Positions 59,260-64,000 of a stretch of DNA of 64,000 nt are shown piece after piece. Made by a program: the position numbers and the translations under genes. This DNA is from Maratus speciosus (taxonomy: Eukaryota > Arthropoda > Arachnida > Araneae > Salticidae): the NCBI GenBank assembly GCA_963932465.1, contig OZ010798.1, forward strand, positions 16,972,981-17,036,980, read 5' to 3'. The notes under the pieces were generated by a model. That model saw nothing but the letters and a program-made list of their open reading frames with translations. It was not told the origin of the DNA and made no database searches. Each line of letters starts with the position of its first letter. Within the stretch, counting starts at the first letter, position 1.

Positions 59260-59586
59260 CTATAATACTAAAGTAATTTCTACCTTCATTTCAATAAACT
59301 TTATTCGGATTTCGTATAACAATTTTCAAATTTTTCGGGTATTTTGTATGTGATTTTTAGTGTATTTTAGCGATTTTCTACCATTTTTCCACATTAGTGA
59401 AAGACGTTAATAGAAGGTGAATCAACTTTCAATCTTCGAGCACAATATATAATTTTTTTTTCTCTTTTCGAAATTTGTGCAGAGATTTAAAATTTTTTCG
59501 CAATATCTTATTGTGATTTTCAGAGGTTTTTCGCAATTCGTGCTGTTTTTTTTACGTACCCGGGCAACGCCGGGCAAGTTAGCTAG
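59260..59586 (+). mobile_element. Helitron-like 3' end segment with hairpin and CTAG
   Basis: It contains AAACTTTATTCGGATTTCGT as in 9653-10365, and ends with the hairpin CCCGG-GCAACG-CCGGG at 59559-59574, then CAAGTTAGCTAG|T. This is the typical Helitron 3' end layout. No coding. Confidence 0.72.
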
Positions 59587-60648
59587 TTACCAAATAAAGA
59601 CAAGTATGATGAGGAAAACTTTTACTTTTAGAAGCTCGAAACAACCAGTTAGAATGAATTGGTTCATTCTGAGCTAACTATGTGTTTTGAAGGCTATAAG
59701 TAATCAATCCAGTGCTGCAATCATTTAGCCTAAAATAAAAGCTATAACAATTTAAAATTCAATAAAATATAAGGGGTGTTCCACTGTACCTTGCTCTCCC
59801 CTATATCAGTCTTTTTAAATTTATGTATAGTAATTTTTTTACACCTATATATAAAAATTTAAAAAAATAATTAATTTTGTAATACATCAGTTTAATCTAG
59901 TAATCATATTCCATAGATTTAATATGATTATAATTTAATTCCATTCTAATAGATTTTTATGTATGCTAAATTTATGTATACTAATTTATTTACACCTATG
60001 TATAAAAATTTAAAAAATAATTAATTTTGTAATACATCAGTTTAATCTAATGATACTTCATAGATTTAATATGATTATAATTTAATTTTACACGTATATA
60101 TAAAAATTTAAAAATTAATTAATTTTGTAATACATCAGTTTAATCTAATGATACTCCATAGATTTAATATGATTACGATTTAATTCAATTCTAATAGACA
60201 GTGATGGAATTGTTAATGTTATTATCAGTACTACTGATTTAAAGGATGTTTAATTGGTTTGTTTATGACACATTAATCTTTTTAAACACCACCAACAAAA
60301 TAAATTAAGTAAATCAATCAATCAATCAATAAATAACTTCTTTATTTTAATGGATTTTTTTCTAATCGTTAAATCTGGTTTTCTAAGTTACAAATGACTT
60401 CGGTTTTCTAATTCACATAGTTTGTGAATAGGCGTAAATTTTATACTGATTTAATGACTGGAAACGCAAATGGGAGGCCCCCGCTCACCCCCCCCCCCCC
60501 CAAAAAAAAAAAATTGCGAATGCTGTTACACTTGGCAAATTTGTTTAAATCTTTAATGAAAACTATGAACTATTTTTTATTTCTGATAGATTTGGTAAAA
60601 GTTACAAATCTAATTGGGAATATTATTAAACTTTTTACAAATAAGAAC
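59587..60648. other. Gene-free stretch with 110-bp local repeats
   Basis: From about 59818 to 60195 a phrase of about 85-110 bp (TTTACACCTATATATAAAAA, AATTAATTTTGTAATACATC, AGTTTAATCTA, CATAGATTTAATATGATTA) occurs three times in tandem. An isolated end GGGGAGAGCAAGGTACAGTG (reversed, ends 59801) resembles 55686. A C run at 60487-60501. Confidence 0.6.
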
Positions 60649-60650
60649 TA

Positions 60651-61030
60651 CCGTATATACTCGCGTATAAGTCGGGGAATTTCTGACAATTTTCGGCAAG
60701 CAAATTTGGGAGGGTCGACTTATATGCGAGTCAGTTCAAAAAGCAAAAAACAAATACTTCGAATACTGAAAAATTATGGCTTTTTATGTGTATGAATAAA
60801 AAAAAAATATATAAAATATACAAATAATAATAATTTATCATAAAAAATTTTTTCAATGATTTGTTTTTGTTTACTTACCACTTTTTTGCATTGGCAAGTG
60901 AAATCTTTGGCTTGATTTTGTGCAAAATTACAGTAAAAAGTTAGGGGGTTGACTTATACGCTGGTTTTTGATTTTTTCTAGAATTTGCATTCGAAAGTTA
61001 GGGGGTCGACTTATACACGAGTATATATGG
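60651..61030. mobile_element. MITE with CCGTATATACTCGCG ends
   Basis: The left end CCGTATATACTCGCGTATAA and the right end (reversed CCATATATACTCGTGTATAA) are flanked by TA. Each is followed by GTCGACCC-type text. An inner repeat of the end (GGGGTTGACTTATACGC) lies at 60944. Non-coding. Confidence 0.75.
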
Positions 61031-61032
61031 TA

Positions 61033-64000
61033 TATTACATTTTTTAATTGTGGTAACTTGGCACAATTACAAAACTAGTTGGCAAATACTGAAATTTTAC
61101 TTTGGCATTTTAATGTCCTCTCACCCCCCCCCCCACCCCCCAAGAAAAAGTCTTAACAACGGCCCTGAGAACACCATAATACAATTCTCAAACAAAGCAT
61201 TTAAACTGAATTCAGCAATGAAGAACTTTTTGGCACATTTTTATAATTTTTAAATGGAAAAGCATGACACTTGCAGGCATGATTACTAAAATGATTTGTA
61301 ACAGCTTTCATTTTTCGATAAAAGAATTAATCTTGAATTATAAGCAATTATTGGCTCACAATAACATCTTTTTCAGATTTTACTTCAAAATATACAATAC
61401 TGTTCAATTATGTAGATTATGAAATGACAGCTGTTTGAAAAAAAACATGTTTTTTTTTTTTTAAGTTGGTTCATTTGAGGAAACCCATCCTTTTATACAA
61501 CAAATCCTTGTGAGTTTTTTTTTTTCATTTTTCAGAATTATTCACTCAGTGAATTACATTTATTTTTGTTAAATAATTATCCTTATAAATATGAAACATT
61601 TCCAATATGTTTTCTAAATTTAATTTAATGACTATATTAACAAATATTAGATATAAACACACATATATATCTATAAATATATGAAACTAAACTTATTTTA
61701 AAAGACTAATTTTAATAATAGTTAATTACATATAAATTACAATTAAAAAATTACAAAAAACTATACTTTAGCAATCAGAAATACTATTCTTTATTATAGA
61801 TGAGAACTAGAACAAGATCTTTTTAATTAGTAAAAAAAATACTTTTGACAGTCATCAATTATCAATTCTCTTCATCAAGTGACTAGTTTCTGAAAGTAGC
61901 TAACACGACACAAAGAAAACAGGTATATTATATGGAAAAAAAAAATATTTTTCTATGTATTATAGTAAGTTGAATACTTCACCTAATATACACGGTGTGT
62001 CTGGAAATCCAAGCACAAACCTTAATACTTTAGGGCGCAGCTTTGCATATGCAAAGAACAGTGTTTTGAATTTAATAGATTTTTTTTTTATTTGTATATA
62101 CCTAATTCACACCAGAAAATTGAAATAGCAATATTTGCTTTAATTAATAATAGACATTCCGTATTTAAAGTGAAATTAACCATGGAAACTTTCTGGTATA
62201 ACGTCAGATTCTCTGAACCACTTAATTTCTAGAACATGGGAATTAAAGGGTTAAAGGTTAGGTTTTATAAAATAAATAATTGTATAAAATAAGGTATTCA
62301 GAGACATCCGTATTCAAATATTTACTAATTTGCAATATTTTAGCGTAAAACAGCCACACAACATTAGTTTTTACTTGTATTGCAGATGTGCAACAAAAGA
62401 AAAGATTGACGAATTATATGAAATATATATCTCTGATTTTTTCATTATTTTTCCTGTGTAATAAACCTTTCAGAGAATCATATATAATTTTTTCGAAACA
62501 AAATAAAAAAAGAAATCGCGCATTTAAGAGTTAAGGTGAGATAGAGCACACCACAAAAAACAATTTTGTGAAGAAAACAACAATTATAATTTTTTTACTG
62601 AATGAAAAATGGATGTCTCATCTTTTTCCATAATATCATATAATCTTTTTAAAGGATATAATACATTAGACTCCCTGAAATCTGCACAGCTTTGGACCAG
62701 AGGTTGTGAAGATTTTAGAATTTTGCAGATTTCTGGTTATTGCTTTGTTTAAAATTTTTAAACAGTCATTTGACTGTAATAATGCAACCGAGATTATAAT
62801 TAATACTTAAAAAAAGTAAAATGTTGAACTAATTAAACAAAGTAATAAATTAAAATAATAAAAATTAAGATAATTATTAAAATGATGAAATTATTAAAAG
62901 TTAAGGTCAAGTAAATAATTAACAATAATTAAATATGCATAATAAAGATAAGATACATTGTCATTGAATTATTCCATGAAACTTTACTCATAAAGGTACC
63001 CTGTTAATTCAAATCAAAATCATAAAGTAAGGAAGTTTAAAATATGGAAAGATGGCCGCCAAGCCCATCATGCATAATTTTAAAAAATTTAATTTTCAGA
63101 AACACGTTATGATGCATTTAGTAAAGGAGAAAAGGCTTTCTATCAATGCATACTTAGGTACTCGGCTTACATATGGTAAATTTTTAATGGAAAATGTTAA
63201 ATAAGTACCATAACATAAGCTTGGAAATTTGATATCACACTATTTTTTAGCCACAAATTTCACCTTTATTTTTTTGCTTGGCTTTTTTTTACTTTTGAAA
63301 AGTTGTTTTTTAGTAGATTATTATCCACGTGTGGTAATTATTTAAAGTGCATCTTAATTGATATTACGTTATTTCAAATGAAATAAAAGATAACGCACAC
63401 CATAATTTGAGAAAATATTTTTCTATGTTTACGCATATTTACCGCATTATGAGCACCCCTTTCTTTGTGTCATAGTGCTACCATTGATTAATTCTCACAC
63501 TTCAATTTCCAAATTAAAGTTTATTTGAATTGCTTTAAGTATAAATAAAAATAAAAATGAACTTTTAAAAATTCAACAAGAGGTGATAAAAGAAGCTAAT
63601 TTCTTAAGAGGTATGCCAATGTGGGGGCAGGGATCAAGCAGCTAAAGCACTTAAAGTATAGGAATGTCCGTTATTTACATAGCTGCTAACGTTCCTTATT
63701 TTTGAAGTCAAACAAAAATATTTCTTTCGAATCAAAACTTTAATTTAATAAATGAAATAAAATAGAACTTTATAGAAACAAGACACATTTCCTTAAATAA
63801 ATTTTCTGGTTCAAAATTCGTTTATTTGACATGGAGAAAACCCCTGAAGATTGGCTTGTCAGATATGCTTTTATACTCATTGGAAAAAAAAAAATACATA
63901 TTTTTTTTTCTTGTCGGGGGTGGTGGTGGTGGTGGTGGGGTAGTGATATGGGGCGCCAATGGAAGTTCTGCACACAGATGCCGGATACTGCTGGCACGCT
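61033..64000. other. AT-rich right end of window
   Basis: No gene recognised. A run of C near 61124-61140, a lone mariner-like end phrase CACGGTGTGTCTGGAAATCC at 61991, and a (GGT)n tract at about 63916-63937 that gives a false His run on the - strand. Confidence 0.4.

Noticed and set aside
55686..59801. One 4.1-kb pogo-like element between matching GGGGAGAG ends
   Set aside because: It would overlap, not nest with, the hAT at 54457-57734, whose 8-bp duplication is exact.
60424..60795. 123-residue open frame
   Set aside because: It runs through a C run, an A run and the end of a MITE; no domain.
63770..63997. Open frame with a run of six His
   Set aside because: The run comes from a (GGT)n microsatellite read in reverse.

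Overview
The window is AT-rich animal DNA with spliced genes, long introns and very dense transposable elements. The mix of Penelope-like retroelements, hAT, mariner, pogo, piggyBac and Helitron-type DNA elements, a tRNA-like SINE and a long C2H2 zinc-finger array suggests an arthropod. A spider or other arachnid is my best guess, from general resemblance only. I see no bacterial genes, rRNA, true tRNA genes or CRISPR array.

Two protein-coding loci can be supported. (1) An F-box/leucine-rich-repeat gene on the + strand has an F-box exon at 13024-13130 and a terminal exon at 23661-24498. The two join in frame across a 10.5-kb intron full of repeats. The start exon was not found. (2) A C2H2 zinc-finger array on the - strand has eight intact fingers in an open frame at 45155-45904. 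Upstream of it are about six decayed fingers (to ~46450) with frameshifts, stops and lost zinc ligands, so this is a gene losing its 5' half or a young pseudogene.

The rest is mostly mobile DNA. 1-12420: TIR elements (650-839, 946-2748, 3939-4875), a Penelope-like 3' fragment (7190-8150), a Helitron-like copy (9653-10365) and a hAT-type element carrying a 31-bp satellite (11212-12412). 13131-23660: the intron, with a ~720-bp duplication. 24900-31530: two Penelope-like copies head to head. The left copy holds a small TIR element, which in turn holds a second, longer satellite-bearing hAT (25772-28380). 33715-34604: a hAT-like element with a pogo-like element inside. 34620-39930: two head-to-tail copies of a ~2.6-kb composite with Helitron-like ends, followed by another Helitron-like element with a 145-bp tandem array (39940-42194). 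42946-45115: a foldback MITE and a piggyBac-like element ending 40 bp beyond the zinc-finger stop. 48563-54367: a pogo-like MITE, a SINE, mariner 3' remnants and a foldback made from two inverted mariner transposase 3' ends. 54457-57734: a hAT element with an 8-bp target duplication, containing a decayed pogo-like transposase. 58500-64000: MITEs and simple DNA.

The most notable find is the pair of hAT-type elements. Both have exact 8-bp target duplications and shared unique flanks, and both carry an array of the same CpG-rich 31-bp monomer, of about 22 units in one and about 70 in the other. This looks like a satellite being spread and expanded inside a transposon.
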